64,000 nucleotides of DNA, from contig NZ_JAGJBZ010000001.1 of NCBI RefSeq assembly GCF_020010925.1, positions 1,984,001 through 2,048,000 on the forward strand, read 5' to 3'. Below, one piece after another: positions 35,120 to 43,534 of the stretch. The translations under genes and the position numbers were made by a program. Positions within the stretch are counted from its first letter, which is position 1; every line of letters starts with the position of its first letter. The DNA is from Streptomyces griseiscabiei. Its GTDB lineage: Bacteria > Actinomycetota > Actinomycetes > Streptomycetales > Streptomycetaceae. Below the pieces are notes generated by a model. That model was not told where the DNA came from. It did no database searches and saw only the letters and a program-made list of their open reading frames with translations.

Positions 35120-35860
35120 ATGGAGATCGCCGAGCACATCAGAGTCCTGGACGAGGAGGGCCGGCTGCTCGCCGCGGCCGCGCGCAAGGCCGGTACCGGC
35201 GCCGAGGTCCCGACCTGCCCCGGGTGGCGGGTACGGGACCTCCTGCGGCACACGGGAAGCGTGCACCGCTGGGCCACGGCCTTCGTCGCCGAGGGACACC
35301 GCTCGCCGCGCCCTGTCCCGGACGAGCCCGGCCTGGACGGCGACGCCCTGCTGACCTGGTTCGAGGAGGGGCACCGGCGGCTCGTCGACACCCTGCGCGC
35401 CGCCCCCGCCGACCTCGACTGCTGGAGCTTCCTGCCCGCCCCCTCCCCACGGGCCTTCTGGGCCCGCCGCCAGGCCCACGAGACGGCCGTGCACCGCGCC
35501 GACGCTGAGTCCGCGCTCGGGGGCGAACCCGGCCAGCCCGCCGTGGACTTCGCCGTCGACGGCATCGACGAACTGCTGCGCGGCTTCCACGCCCGTGCCC
35601 GGAGCCGGGTGCGCACCGAGGCTCCCCGCGTCCTGCGGGTACGGGCCACCGACACGGACGCCGTCTGGACCGTACGGCTGTCCCGGGAACCGCCCGCGGC
35701 CGAGCGGGTGGCGGCGGCGGAGGCGGGGGACGCCGACTGCGAGATCGCGGGCCCGGCACCCCGGCTGTACCTGTCCCTGTGGAACCGGCTCCCCCTCCCC
35801 GCCGTCAGCGGCGACCCCGCGCTCGCGGCCCTGTGGCGCGAGACCTCGGGCGTCGGCTGA
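35120..35860 (+). CDS. Maleylpyruvate isomerase-family mycothiol-dependent protein
   Basis: A 246-residue protein of the TIGR03083 type: an N-terminal DinB-like four-helix bundle (metal-binding histidines around HTGSVHR, H44/H49, and AHETAVHRADAE) and a C-terminal SCP2-like domain. Members use mycothiol as a cofactor, or are of unknown function. A -10-like CAGACT (35108-35113) is 6 nt before the ATG with no ribosome binding site, so it is probably leaderless and independent of the upstream graspetide genes, though read-through is possible. An imperfect GC-rich hairpin follows the stop. Confidence 0.85.
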   Translation: MEIAEHIRVLDEEGRLLAAAARKAGTGAEVPTCPGWRVRDLLRHTGSVHRWATAFVAEGHRSPRPVPDEPGLDGDALLTWFEEGHRRLVDTLRAAPADLDCWSFLPAPSPRAFWARRQAHETAVHRADAESALGGEPGQPAVDFAVDGIDELLRGFHARARSRVRTEAPRVLRVRATDTDAVWTVRLSREPPAAERVAAAEAGDADCEIAGPAPRLYLSLWNRLPLPAVSGDPALAALWRETSGVG

Positions 35861-35872
35861 GCCGGGACCGCC

Positions 35873-35900
35873 GCGCGCCCCCGGCCCGGCCGGGGCGCGC
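35873..35900. terminator. GC-rich hairpin, terminator-like
   Basis: GCGCGCCCCCGGCC pairs with GGCCGGGGCGCGC with one bulged C. It starts 13 nt after the isomerase-family stop codon. Confidence 0.5.
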
Positions 35901-35953
35901 CCCAACTCCTCGGAGGCGCACGCCGATTCCCTTGCGGCTCGGGCCCCGTCCCC

Positions 35954-35982
35954 TTGTCGGGTGGGCCCGCCGCCCCCACACT
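35954..35982 (+). promoter_or_regulatory. Leaderless promoter of the DUF6332 gene
   Basis: TTGTCG (35954-35959), a 17-bp spacer, and CACACT (35977-35982) end 6 nt before ATG 35989. Confidence 0.55.
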
Positions 35983-35988
35983 CGGCCC

Positions 35989-36312
35989 ATGGGGAGACGA
36001 ACGCAGGCCGAGCGGGACGCGATGACCACGGAGATCGGTTTCGCGCTCTTCGCGGGGTCGGTCCTGGCGGGCGCCGCCTACTTCGGGGTGGCCGAGTTCC
36101 TGCCGGACGTCGTCGGCTCCCTGCGCGGCCGGCCGAGTCTGCTCAGTGCCCTGGCGGTGTCGACGACGGTGGTGGTGTTCATCGTGGTCGTCACGATCGT
36201 GCTGACCCGCTTCCGCCGCGTCGCACGCTCGTTCGGGCGGGCCCCCGAGGACCTCGTCCGCCGGGACCCCGCTCAGCCCAGCCAGCCCGGCCGCACCAAC
36301 CCCGACTCATAG
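35989..36312 (+). CDS. DUF6332 family membrane protein
   Basis: A 107-residue protein with the family signature RRTQAERDAMTTEIGFAL at the N-terminus and two transmembrane helices (about 16-38 and 52-73). A charged cytosolic tail is rich in Arg/Pro. The function of the family is unknown. The start is fixed by the leaderless promoter ending 6 nt upstream. Its last 40 bp overlap the 3' end of the convergent response-regulator gene, so the two transcripts are antisense there. Confidence 0.75.
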   Translation: MGRRTQAERDAMTTEIGFALFAGSVLAGAAYFGVAEFLPDVVGSLRGRPSLLSALAVSTTVVVFIVVVTIVLTRFRRVARSFGRAPEDLVRRDPAQPSQPGRTNPDS

Positions 36313-36938
36313 GCCAGTACGACGAGTTGGGCGCGATCGCGGGCGCCCAGCTTCACCATGGCGCGGCTCACATGGGTCTTGGCGGTGAGCGGGCTGACGA
36401 CCAGCCGACGGGCGATCTCGTCGTTGGTGAGGCCGATGCCGACGAGGGCCATCACCTCCCGCTCCCGCTCGGTGAGCCCGGCGAGGGAGGCGAGGGCCGA
36501 GGGCTCCTTGGAGCGGGCCGCGAACTCGGAGATCAACCGTCGGGTCACCCCGGGCGACAGCAGCGCGTCGCCCTCGACCACCGCCCGTACCGCGCGCAGG
36601 AGTTCCTCCGGTTCGGTGTCCTTGACCAGGAAGCCCGACGCGCCGGAGCGGATCGCCTCGAAGACGTACTCGTCCAGTTCGAAGGTGGTCAGCATGACGA
36701 CCCGGACCCGGTCGAGGTCCGGGTCCCCGGTGATGCGCCGGGTGGCGACGAGCCCGTCGAGCACGGGCATCCGGATGTCCATCAGGACCACGTCCGGGCG
36801 GAGTTCACGCACCCGCCGCAGCGCCTCCTCGCCGTCGGCGGCCTCCCCGGCCACCTCGATGTCGGGCTGTGCGTCGAGCAGTGCCCTGAACCCCGCCCGC
36901 ACCAGCGCCTGGTCGTCGGCCAGCAGTACGCGGATCAC
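36273..36938 (-). CDS. NarL/LuxR-family response regulator
   Basis: A 221-residue two-component response regulator. Receiver domain with acidic pocket (DD at 8-9), phosphorylation site D54 (VLMDIRMP), Thr (MLTTFE) and Lys (VKDTEPEE). C-terminal LuxR-type HTH (LTEREREVMALVGIGLTNDE, about 155-215). Its start overlaps the sensor kinase stop by 4 bp (ATGA), so the pair is translationally coupled. Signal and targets are unknown; no transporter operon is adjacent. Confidence 0.93.
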   Translation of the reverse strand: MIRVLLADDQALVRAGFRALLDAQPDIEVAGEAADGEEALRRVRELRPDVVLMDIRMPVLDGLVATRRITGDPDLDRVRVVMLTTFELDEYVFEAIRSGASGFLVKDTEPEELLRAVRAVVEGDALLSPGVTRRLISEFAARSKEPSALASLAGLTEREREVMALVGIGLTNDEIARRLVVSPLTAKTHVSRAMVKLGARDRAQLVVLAYESGLVRPGWLG

Positions 36939-38200
36939 CGGTCCTCCTCGACCTCGCGGGACGTCCGTACCGGCAGTACGGCGAGCACCCGGAACCCCCC
37001 GTCGGCGCGCGGGCCCGCCTCGATCCTGCCACCGAGCGCGGCGGCCCGCTCCCGCATGCCGACGAGTCCGTTCCCGCCGCCGCCCGCGTCGGCGGCCGTC
37101 GCCGGCCCGTCGTCGTCGATCCGCAGCCGCAGTTCCCCGCCGCCGTGGTCGAGGCGCACGCGCGCGCGGCGCGAACCCGAGTGCCGTACCACGTTGGTGA
37201 GGGCCTCCTGGACGATGCGGAAGGCGGCGAGATCGGCGCCCGGCGGCAGCGCGGGCGGCGTCTCGCCCTCGATGCCGACGGTCAGGCCCGCGCCGGCGGC
37301 CTGCTCGACGAGTTCGGGGAGGCGGTCGAGGCCCGGGGCGGGGGTGCGCGGGGCGTCGCCGGGGGTGCGGAGGGTGTCGAGGACCTGCCGGACCTCGCCC
37401 AGCGCCTCCTTGCCGGCGGCCTTGATGGTGGTGAGCGCGGTGCGCGCCTGTTCCGGGTCGGAGTCGAGCAGGGCGAGTCCGACGCCCGCCTGGACGTTGA
37501 TGACCGAGATGCTGTGGGCGAGGACGTCATGCAGTTCCCGGGCGATCCGCAGCCGTTCCTCGTCGGCCCGCCGCCGGGCGGCCTGCGCGCGCTCGGCCCG
37601 CTCCCGCGCCCACTGCTCACGGCGGGTCCGGGCCGGCTCCGAGAGCGCGAGGATCGCCACGCCCCAGGTGACGACGGCGGCCTCCTGCCCCCAGCTCGCG
37701 GCGTCGTCCCCGCCCGGCGGCAGCCACCGGTACAGCCAGTGCGCCACCAGCACATGCCCCGCCCACAGCGCCCCCATCGCCGTCCAGGCGGCCCTGCGGT
37801 GCCCGGCGACGATCGCGTTGAAGCAGCCGACGGCGACGGTCAGGAACACCGGCCCGTACGGATACCCGGCCCCCAGGTACACCATGGCGGTCGCGGCCGT
37901 CCCGAAGGCGACGGCCATGGGATACCGCCATCGCCACAGCAGCAGAAGGGCGCCCACGAGCAGCAGGACGCGGGCGAAGGGGTCGAGCGCGGCACGTTCG
38001 TCCGTCTGGAACCCGGCCGCCGCGTTGGAGCCGACCATCACGAAGACGGTGAACAGCGCGGTGGACGGCCACGGCCACCGGGGCGGTGCCCCGTCGCCGT
38101 CCGGCCGGTTCCACCACGGCGGTCCGCCCCCGTGCCAACTCCGCCACGGAGGACCGCCCCGCTCCCGGGGGCCGGCCGCCCGCGCTTCCCGCTCTGCCAT
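36935..38200 (-). CDS. Sensor histidine kinase (HisKA_3)
   Basis: A 421-residue membrane sensor kinase: a disordered Arg/Gly/Trp-rich N-terminus, about five transmembrane helices (residues about 45-180), the HisKA_3 dimerisation helix with H224 in ARELHDVLAHSIS, and a HATPase domain with NVVRHSG (N-box), IDDDGPATAADAGGGGNGLVGM. An in-frame GTG at 38209 overlaps a TAGCGT -10 box (38213-38208). The ATG at 38200, 7 nt after that box and without a ribosome binding site, is therefore the better, leaderless start. Co-transcribed with the response regulator. Confidence 0.9.
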   Translation of the reverse strand: MAEREARAAGPRERGGPPWRSWHGGGPPWWNRPDGDGAPPRWPWPSTALFTVFVMVGSNAAAGFQTDERAALDPFARVLLLVGALLLLWRWRYPMAVAFGTAATAMVYLGAGYPYGPVFLTVAVGCFNAIVAGHRRAAWTAMGALWAGHVLVAHWLYRWLPPGGDDAASWGQEAAVVTWGVAILALSEPARTRREQWARERAERAQAARRRADEERLRIARELHDVLAHSISVINVQAGVGLALLDSDPEQARTALTTIKAAGKEALGEVRQVLDTLRTPGDAPRTPAPGLDRLPELVEQAAGAGLTVGIEGETPPALPPGADLAAFRIVQEALTNVVRHSGSRRARVRLDHGGGELRLRIDDDGPATAADAGGGGNGLVGMRERAAALGGRIEAGPRADGGFRVLAVLPVRTSREVEEDR

Positions 38201-38259
38201 ACCGGCCACGCTAGACGCCGTCCCCCGGGCACGACGTCACCCCCGCGAGGGGATCACGT

Positions 38260-38964
38260 CTACTCCCCGGGGAGTACGCCCTTGAGCCCCACTTGGCGGG
38301 CGAGGCCGTCCGCGGCGTAGCGGAAGAACATCTCGCGCTCCTCGACCACCCTGTGGAACTGCCCGAACACCTCGAAGCCGACCAGCCCGAACAGCTGCGC
38401 CCACGCCCCGACGAGTCCCGGGGCCGCCTCCGGGGGCAGCTCGGGCGCGAAGTCGCCGGCCATCCGCCGTGCCTCGGGCAGCAGCTCGGCCGGCAGTTCC
38501 GGGCTCACCGTCCCCCCGGCCCGGTGGGCGTCTCCCATGATCCCGATGAGCACCCGCCCGACCCTGGCCGCCGCCGGCACCGTGGTGTCGGGCGCGGTGT
38601 ATCCGGGCACGGGCGAGCCGTAGATCAGCGCGTACTCGTGCGGGTGCGCCAGTGCCCAGGTCCGCACCGCCTCGCACACCGCGACCCACTGTCCCGCCGG
38701 GCTCCCGGCGACGGCTTTCGCCCGCGCCTCCTCGGCGGCCTCGCCGAGGGAGTCGTAGGCGTCGATGATCAGGGCGGTCAGCAGGTCGTCGCGGCTGGGG
38801 AAGTAGCGGTACAGGGCGGAGGAGACCATGCCGAGTTCCCGTGCCACGGCCCGCAGGGACAGCTTGGCGGCGCCCTCGGCGGCGAGCTGTCTGCGCGCCT
38901 CGTCCTTGATGGCGGCGGTGACCTCGATCCGGGCGCGGGCGCGAGCCCCTCGTGCTGTGCTCAT
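38260..38964 (-). CDS. TetR family transcriptional regulator
   Basis: A 234-residue repressor: N-terminal TetR HTH (about 17-62, LSLRAVARELGMVSSALYRY, then FPSRDDLLT) and a TetR C-terminal ligand domain (WAQLFGLVGFEVFGQF). ATG 38964 gives the family start MSTARGARARARIE. It is divergent from the deazaflavin-dependent oxidoreductase gene. Two perfect 17-bp palindromes and several half-sites of the same motif lie between them, making it very likely autoregulated and the repressor of the neighbour. Ligand unknown. Confidence 0.92.
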   Translation of the reverse strand: MSTARGARARARIEVTAAIKDEARRQLAAEGAAKLSLRAVARELGMVSSALYRYFPSRDDLLTALIIDAYDSLGEAAEEARAKAVAGSPAGQWVAVCEAVRTWALAHPHEYALIYGSPVPGYTAPDTTVPAAARVGRVLIGIMGDAHRAGGTVSPELPAELLPEARRMAGDFAPELPPEAAPGLVGAWAQLFGLVGFEVFGQFHRVVEEREMFFRYAADGLARQVGLKGVLPGE

Positions 38965-39004
38965 ACGAAGGAGTGTGCCACAGAACGAGAGCACCGCACA
39001 CAAA

Positions 39005-39021
39005 CAAGAGCAGTGCTCTTG
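39005..39021. promoter_or_regulatory. TetR operator A
   Basis: CAAGAGCAGTGCTCTTG, a perfect odd palindrome centred on G39013, 41 bp before the TetR start codon. Confidence 0.78.
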
Positions 39022-39057
39022 CCATGGATCACCGCTCTCGTGCACACTGCTCTCAAG

Positions 39058-39074
39058 CGAGAGCAGTGCTCTCG
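39058..39074. promoter_or_regulatory. TetR operator B
   Basis: CGAGAGCAGTGCTCTCG shares the AGAGCA-G-TGCTCT core with operator A and is a perfect palindrome. Its centre is 53 bp (about five helical turns) from that of A. Single half-sites also occur at 38986-38993 and 39048-39054. Confidence 0.78.
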
Positions 39075-39100
39075 AATTCGTGTCCCACGGGAGGAACCCC

Positions 39101-39553
39101 ATGTCGTCGTCGCCCCACTACATCAAGGCCAACCCCTTCGACCGCGCGGTCAACGGCTTCGTCGGCTGGCTCGCCCGCCGCGGTGTCAGCCTCCTCGGGA
39201 CGGCCGAGCTGTCCGTGCTCGGACGCAAGAGCGGCGAGTGGCGCCGGCTGCCGGTCAACCCGTTGCCGTACGAGGGCGGTCCCTACCTCGTCTCGGCGCG
39301 CGGCCACTCCGAGTGGGTGCGCAATATGCGGGCGGCCGGCGGCGGGCGGCTCCAAGTGGGCCGCCGGGTGCAGGAGTTCACCGCGGTCGAGCTGCCCGAC
39401 GCGGAGAAGCCCGTCGTGCTGCGCACCTATCTGAAGAAGTGGGGCTGGGAGGTGGGCCGGTTCTTCGGCGACGTGAACGCCGACTCCACCGACGAGGAGC
39501 TGCTCGCCGCCGCGCCGAAGCACCCCGTCTTCCGGATCACCGTCGTGCGGTGA
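39101..39553 (+). CDS. Deazaflavin (F420)-dependent nitroreductase-family protein
   Basis: A 150-residue single-domain split-barrel protein of the Ddn/FDOR-A type, with the F420-contact motif LGRKSGEWRRLPVNPLPYEG and a later RGHSEWVRNMRAAGGGRL. Members reduce or bind substrates using F420H2. GGGAGGA lies 4-10 nt before ATG 39101. It is divergent from, and presumably repressed by, the adjacent TetR protein through the paired operators. Such pairs are common in actinomycetes. The substrate is not indicated by sequence. Confidence 0.87.
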   Translation: MSSSPHYIKANPFDRAVNGFVGWLARRGVSLLGTAELSVLGRKSGEWRRLPVNPLPYEGGPYLVSARGHSEWVRNMRAAGGGRLQVGRRVQEFTAVELPDAEKPVVLRTYLKKWGWEVGRFFGDVNADSTDEELLAAAPKHPVFRITVVR

Positions 39554-39599
39554 CGGAGCGGGGTGCCCGCGGCGAGGGTGCTACGGCGGTGCCCGGCGC

Positions 39600-40805
39600 C
39601 TACTTGTCGAACGCGGTCAGCGCGCGCTGGGCGATCGGGTGGCTGCGGACGATCTCGCCCAGCGAGGTCGACCCGCGGGTGATGTCGACGAACGCCCGCC
39701 AGGCGGGCCGGAATCCGGTGAGTGCCGCGTGGAAGAGCCCGGGCCGCCGCTCGAAGGCGACCAGCAGCCGCTTGCCGACGCTCATCTCGACGCCGAGCCC
39801 CGCCTTCACGGCGAACGCGTAGTTGAGGGCCTGCCGACGGGTGTCCACCGCGTCGTGCGCCTCGGCGATCCGCACCGCCCACTCCCCCGCGAGCCGCCCG
39901 GAGCGCAGCGCGAAGGAGATGCCCTCCCGGGTCCAGGGTTCGAGGAGACCCGCGGCATCACCGCACACCAGTACCCGGCCCCGTGACAGCGGCGAGTCGT
40001 CGGCCCTGCAGCGCGTCAAGTGCCCCGAGGAGACGCTCGGTTCGAAACCGGCGAGGCCGAGCCGCCCGATGAAGTCCTCCAAGTACCGCTTGGTGGCGGC
40101 GCCTTCACCGCGCGCGGAGATGACGCCCACCGTCAGGGTGTCGCCCTTGGGGAAGACCCACCCGTAACTGCCGGGCATCGGGCCCCAGTCGATGAGGACC
40201 CGCCCCTTCCAGTCCTCGGCCACGGTCTCCGGGACGGGGATCTCCGCCTCCAGCCCGAGGTCGACCTGGTCGAGCTTCACCCCGACATGGGCCCCTATAC
40301 GGCTGGCGCTGCCGTCCGCGCCGACGACGGCCCGCGCGAGCAGCGTCTCACCGCCCTGGAGGACGACGGCGACCGTGCGCCGGTCGGGCACGGCCGAGCC
40401 GTGCTGCTCGACCCGGGTGACCGTGACGCCCGTCCGCAGCTCGGCGCCCGCCTTCTGGGCGTGCTCGACGAGCTGCTGGTCGAACTCGGGCCGGTTGATC
40501 AGCCCGAACAGCATCTGTTTCGACTTGCGCGTACGGGCGTAGCGGCCGTCCAGCGAGAAGGTGACCGCGTGCACCCGGTCCTTGAAGGGCAGCTCGAAGC
40601 CGGGCGGCAGCGAGTCGCGCGAGGGGCCGATGATGCCGCCGCCGCACGTCTTGTACCGCGGCAGCTCCGCCTTCTCCAGCATCAGGACGCTGCGTCCCGC
40701 GACCGCCGCCGCGTAGGCGGCCGAAGCCCCCGCGGGGCCCGCGCCCACCACGACGACGTCCCACACCCGCTGCACGTCGTCCGCCGAAGAGTTCTCGCTG
40801 CTCAC
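39600..40805 (-). CDS. Geranylgeranyl reductase-family FAD oxidoreductase
   Basis: A 401-residue flavoprotein. The Rossmann dinucleotide motif VVVVGAGPAGASAA (about 17-30) follows a short N-terminal tail. It also has the family motif PRYKTCGGGI with its conserved cysteine, VGADGSASRIG, and the second FAD motif CGDAAGLLEPWTREGISFAL. Members saturate prenyl chains (menaquinone, archaeal-type lipids or chlorophyll side chains); in actinomycetes a quinone or polyprenyl substrate is likely. A TAGGAT -10 (40859-40854) lies about 49 nt upstream of the start. Divergent from the M20 peptidase gene. Confidence 0.88.
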   Translation of the reverse strand: MSSENSSADDVQRVWDVVVVGAGPAGASAAYAAAVAGRSVLMLEKAELPRYKTCGGGIIGPSRDSLPPGFELPFKDRVHAVTFSLDGRYARTRKSKQMLFGLINRPEFDQQLVEHAQKAGAELRTGVTVTRVEQHGSAVPDRRTVAVVLQGGETLLARAVVGADGSASRIGAHVGVKLDQVDLGLEAEIPVPETVAEDWKGRVLIDWGPMPGSYGWVFPKGDTLTVGVISARGEGAATKRYLEDFIGRLGLAGFEPSVSSGHLTRCRADDSPLSRGRVLVCGDAAGLLEPWTREGISFALRSGRLAGEWAVRIAEAHDAVDTRRQALNYAFAVKAGLGVEMSVGKRLLVAFERRPGLFHAALTGFRPAWRAFVDITRGSTSLGEIVRSHPIAQRALTAFDK

Positions 40806-40987
40806 GATGGTCTACTGCTCCCGATCCAGCCGCCTGCCGCACCTGTCCCACGCATCCTACGGCGGGTGACGCCCAGGACCGCTGTGGCAGGATCGGCAGC
40901 GCGTGCGCCCTACACCGATACACCGGGCGAGCGCGTACGCAGCCACCCACCCAGAAGCACAACGTCGCACCCACGAGGAGCGTGCCC

Positions 40988-42343
40988 ATGCCGTCGAACC
41001 CGGTCGCCGAGACCGTCGCCGCACTGATGCCCCGGGCGAGGCAGGAGCTGACCGAACTGGTGGCCTTCCGGTCGGTGGCGGACTTCGACCAGTTCCCGAA
41101 GGGCGAGAGCGAGGGCGCCGCGCGCTGGGTCGCCGACGCGCTGCGCGCCGAGGGCTTCCAGGACGTGGCGCTGCTCGACACCCCCGACGGCACCCAGTCC
41201 GTGTACGGCTTCCTCCCGGGCCCCGAGGGCGCGAAGACCGTCCTCCTGTACGCCCACTACGACGTGCAGCCGCCGCTGGACGAGGCCGCCTGGCTGTCAC
41301 CGCCGTTCGAGCTGACCGAGCGCGACGGCCGCTGGTACGGGCGCGGCGCCGCCGACTGCAAGGGCGGCGTCATCATGCACCTGCTCGCGCTGCGGGCCCT
41401 GAAGGCGAACGGCGGCGTCCCCGTCCACGTCAAGGTGATCGCCGAGGGCTCCGAGGAGATGGGCACGGGCGGGCTCCAGCGGTACGCCGAGGCCCACCCC
41501 GAACTGCTCGCCGCCGACACCGTCGTCATCGGCGACGCGGGCAACTTCCGCGCCGGGCTGCCGACGGTGACCTCCTCGCTGCGCGGCATGGTGCTCATGC
41601 GTGTGCGGGTCGACGCCCTCGAAGGCAACCTGCACTCGGGCCAGTTCGGCGGCGCGGCACCCGACGCGCTGGCCGCGCTGATCCGCGTCCTCGACTCCCT
41701 GCGCGCCGAGGACGGCACGACGACCGTGGACGGGCTCCCGTCCGACGGGACGTGGGAGGGCCTTCAGTACGCCGACGCGCAGTTCCGCGAGGACGCCAAG
41801 GTGCTCGACGGTGTGGAGCTGGTCGGTTCCGGCACGGTCGCCGACCGCATCTGGGCCCGCCCGGCCGCCACCGTGCTCGGTATCGACGCCCCGCCCGTGC
41901 TCGGCGCGACCCCATCGATCCAGGCGGGTGCCCGCGCCCTGGTCGGTCTGCGTGTCCCGCCGGGCGTCGACGTCCAGCAGGGGATCAAGCTGCTCGAAGC
42001 CCACCTGGTCGCGCACACCCCGTGGGGCGCCCGGGTGAGCTGCGAACTCATCGGCCACGGCCAGCCGTTCCGCGCCGACACCGCCAGCCCGGCCTACGAG
42101 GCGATGGCCACGGCCATGGCCGTCGCCTACCCGGGCCAGGAGATGCAGTACGCGGGCCACGGCGGTTCCATCCCCCTCTGCAACGCCCTCGCCGCCCTCT
42201 ACCCCGACGCCGAGATCCTCCTCATCGGCCTCAGCGAACCCGAGGCCCGGATCCACGCGGTCAACGAGAGCGTGTCCCCAAAGGAGTTGGAGCGCATGTC
42301 GGTGACGGAGGCCCTGTTCCTGCGGAACTACGCGGCGAGCTGA
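40988..42343 (+). CDS. M20 family metallopeptidase (dipeptidase)
   Basis: A 451-residue di-zinc peptidase. Metal ligands are H90 and D92 (YAHYDVQPP), the bridging region GRGAADCKGG, the catalytic EE in EGSEEMGTGG, VIGDAGN and the late HGGSIPL. A dimerisation domain is inserted at about 200-320. Resembles CNDP/PepV-type dipeptidases that cleave short cytosolic peptides. Two in-frame starts exist; ATG 40988 is chosen because GAGGAG (40975-40980) is 7 nt upstream, whereas GTG 40982 would be too close. A GAAA-loop hairpin terminator follows immediately. Confidence 0.9.
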   Translation: MPSNPVAETVAALMPRARQELTELVAFRSVADFDQFPKGESEGAARWVADALRAEGFQDVALLDTPDGTQSVYGFLPGPEGAKTVLLYAHYDVQPPLDEAAWLSPPFELTERDGRWYGRGAADCKGGVIMHLLALRALKANGGVPVHVKVIAEGSEEMGTGGLQRYAEAHPELLAADTVVIGDAGNFRAGLPTVTSSLRGMVLMRVRVDALEGNLHSGQFGGAAPDALAALIRVLDSLRAEDGTTTVDGLPSDGTWEGLQYADAQFREDAKVLDGVELVGSGTVADRIWARPAATVLGIDAPPVLGATPSIQAGARALVGLRVPPGVDVQQGIKLLEAHLVAHTPWGARVSCELIGHGQPFRADTASPAYEAMATAMAVAYPGQEMQYAGHGGSIPLCNALAALYPDAEILLIGLSEPEARIHAVNESVSPKELERMSVTEALFLRNYAAS

Positions 42344-42348
42344 GCGAA

Positions 42349-42372
42349 CCCGCGCCCCGAAAGGGGCGCGGG
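42349..42372. terminator. 10-bp stem with GAAA tetraloop
   Basis: CCCGCGCCCC-GAAA-GGGGCGCGGG, a perfect stem closed by a GNRA tetraloop, 5 nt after the M20 stop codon and between convergent genes. It is the standard Streptomyces-type terminator shape and could serve both directions. Confidence 0.8.
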
Positions 42373-42383
42373 GCCGTGACATG

Positions 42384-42398
42384 CGCGGCTCCGCCGCG
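42384..42398. repeat. CGCGGC-TCC-GCCGCG hairpin, common Streptomyces intergenic motif
   Basis: A perfect 6-bp stem with a TCC loop, followed by GTGGGCGCGAGC, directly behind the GAAA-loop terminator. From memory, the combination of a GGGGCGCGGGG arm plus CGGCTCCGCCGCG recurs between convergent genes in many Streptomyces genomes. Only one copy of the combination is in this window. Confidence 0.5.
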
Positions 42399-42415
42399 TG
42401 GGCGCGAGCAACCCC

Positions 42416-43453
42416 CTACACCGGCACCCCCGCCTCCAAGTACAGCGCAGCCCCCCGCTCCCGTGCCCGCAGAGCCCACCGCAGGCGTTCGTACCGCACC
42501 GGCGGCAGCAGGTCCGCGGCCTCCTCCTCGGTCACGAACCGCCAGTCACGCAACTCGGGGCCGGGCAGCACGGGTCGCTGTGCCCCACGCGGATCGAGCC
42601 GCCCCCCGTCGAAGAGCAGCCGCAGCCCGCCGTACCTCGGCCGCGCGGGCGCCTCCCAGTCCACGACCAGCAGCCGGGGCACCCCCTCCAGCCGTATCCC
42701 GGTCTCCTCCAGCACCTCCCGCACCCCCGCCCGGGCGGGAGCCTCCCCGGCCTCCACCACACCGCCGGGGAACTCCCATCCGGCCTTGTAGGTCGGGTCG
42801 ACGAGCAGGACCCGGTCCTCCTCGTCGAACAGCAGAACCCCCGCGGCGACCGTCTCGGCGGTCGGCTCGGGGGTCTGCACGATGTCGCACACGGGTACGT
42901 CGTCGGCGGCCACGGCGTCGGCGATGCACCGCGCGGCCTCGTACGGGGTGAGGGCTCCGGTGTCGACGAGATGGGCGTCGGCGGTGAGCCAGCCGCCCAG
43001 CGCGGCGCGGTAGGGCGCGATGTGGTCGTACGCCCATTGACGCAGCCGCATCTCGCCGTCGGGGAGGTCGGGCGGAATCTCCCGGCCGGCTATTCGCTCC
43101 CGCAGTATCGTTTCGGCCGGGGCCAGGAGCAGATGCCGTACGGGTATGCGGCGGGAGGCCAGACCGCCGAAGATCTCGTCGCGGTACTCCTGGCGCAGCA
43201 GGGTCATGGGGACCACGAGGGTGCCGCCCAGCTCGGCGAGCAGCGCGGCGGCGGTGTCGACCACGAGCCGTCGCCAGCTCGGCAGGTCCTGGAAGTCGCC
43301 GACCTCGGCGAGGCGCTTGGCCGGCAGCATGTGTGTCAGTGCGCCGCCGATGACCTCGGGGTCGAAGAGCGTGCTGTTCGGGATCAGTTCGATCAGTTCC
43401 CGTGCGGTGGTGGTCTTCCCCGCACCGAACGCACCGTTGATCCAGACGATCAC
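42416..43453 (-). CDS. NTPase/kinase-Nudix hydrolase fusion
   Basis: A 345-residue two-domain protein. Residues 1-180 form a P-loop kinase-like NTPase (Walker A GAFGAGKTT at 7-15; AAA_18/chloramphenicol-kinase-like lid LRERIAGREI). Residues about 205-335 form a Nudix hydrolase with a canonical box at 230-253 (GGVVEAGEAPARAGVREVL, then EETG). The pairing suggests phosphorylation or phosphate transfer followed by hydrolysis of a nucleotide-diphosphate-linked compound; the substrate is unknown. GTG 43453 has GAGGGGG upstream. Two strong hairpins separate it from the upstream small exported-protein gene. Confidence 0.83.
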   Translation of the reverse strand: MIVWINGAFGAGKTTTARELIELIPNSTLFDPEVIGGALTHMLPAKRLAEVGDFQDLPSWRRLVVDTAAALLAELGGTLVVPMTLLRQEYRDEIFGGLASRRIPVRHLLLAPAETILRERIAGREIPPDLPDGEMRLRQWAYDHIAPYRAALGGWLTADAHLVDTGALTPYEAARCIADAVAADDVPVCDIVQTPEPTAETVAAGVLLFDEEDRVLLVDPTYKAGWEFPGGVVEAGEAPARAGVREVLEETGIRLEGVPRLLVVDWEAPARPRYGGLRLLFDGGRLDPRGAQRPVLPGPELRDWRFVTEEEAADLLPPVRYERLRWALRARERGAALYLEAGVPV

Positions 43454-43534
43454 GGTTCCCCCTCTTCTGTTGACCCCCTGAGGCTTGCCCTCCACTCCGC
43501 CACGGAAACCAGCCGCCGCCGAGCAGCCCGAATA

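Noticed and set aside
34700..35905. 401-codon minus-strand frame opposite tgmB and the isomerase-family gene
   Set aside because: Antisense shadow. The plus-strand genes have clear motifs and a leaderless promoter.
42349..42398. Insertion-sequence end or attachment site at the hairpin cluster
   Set aside because: No transposase, integrase or target duplication is nearby. The shape fits a terminator between convergent genes.
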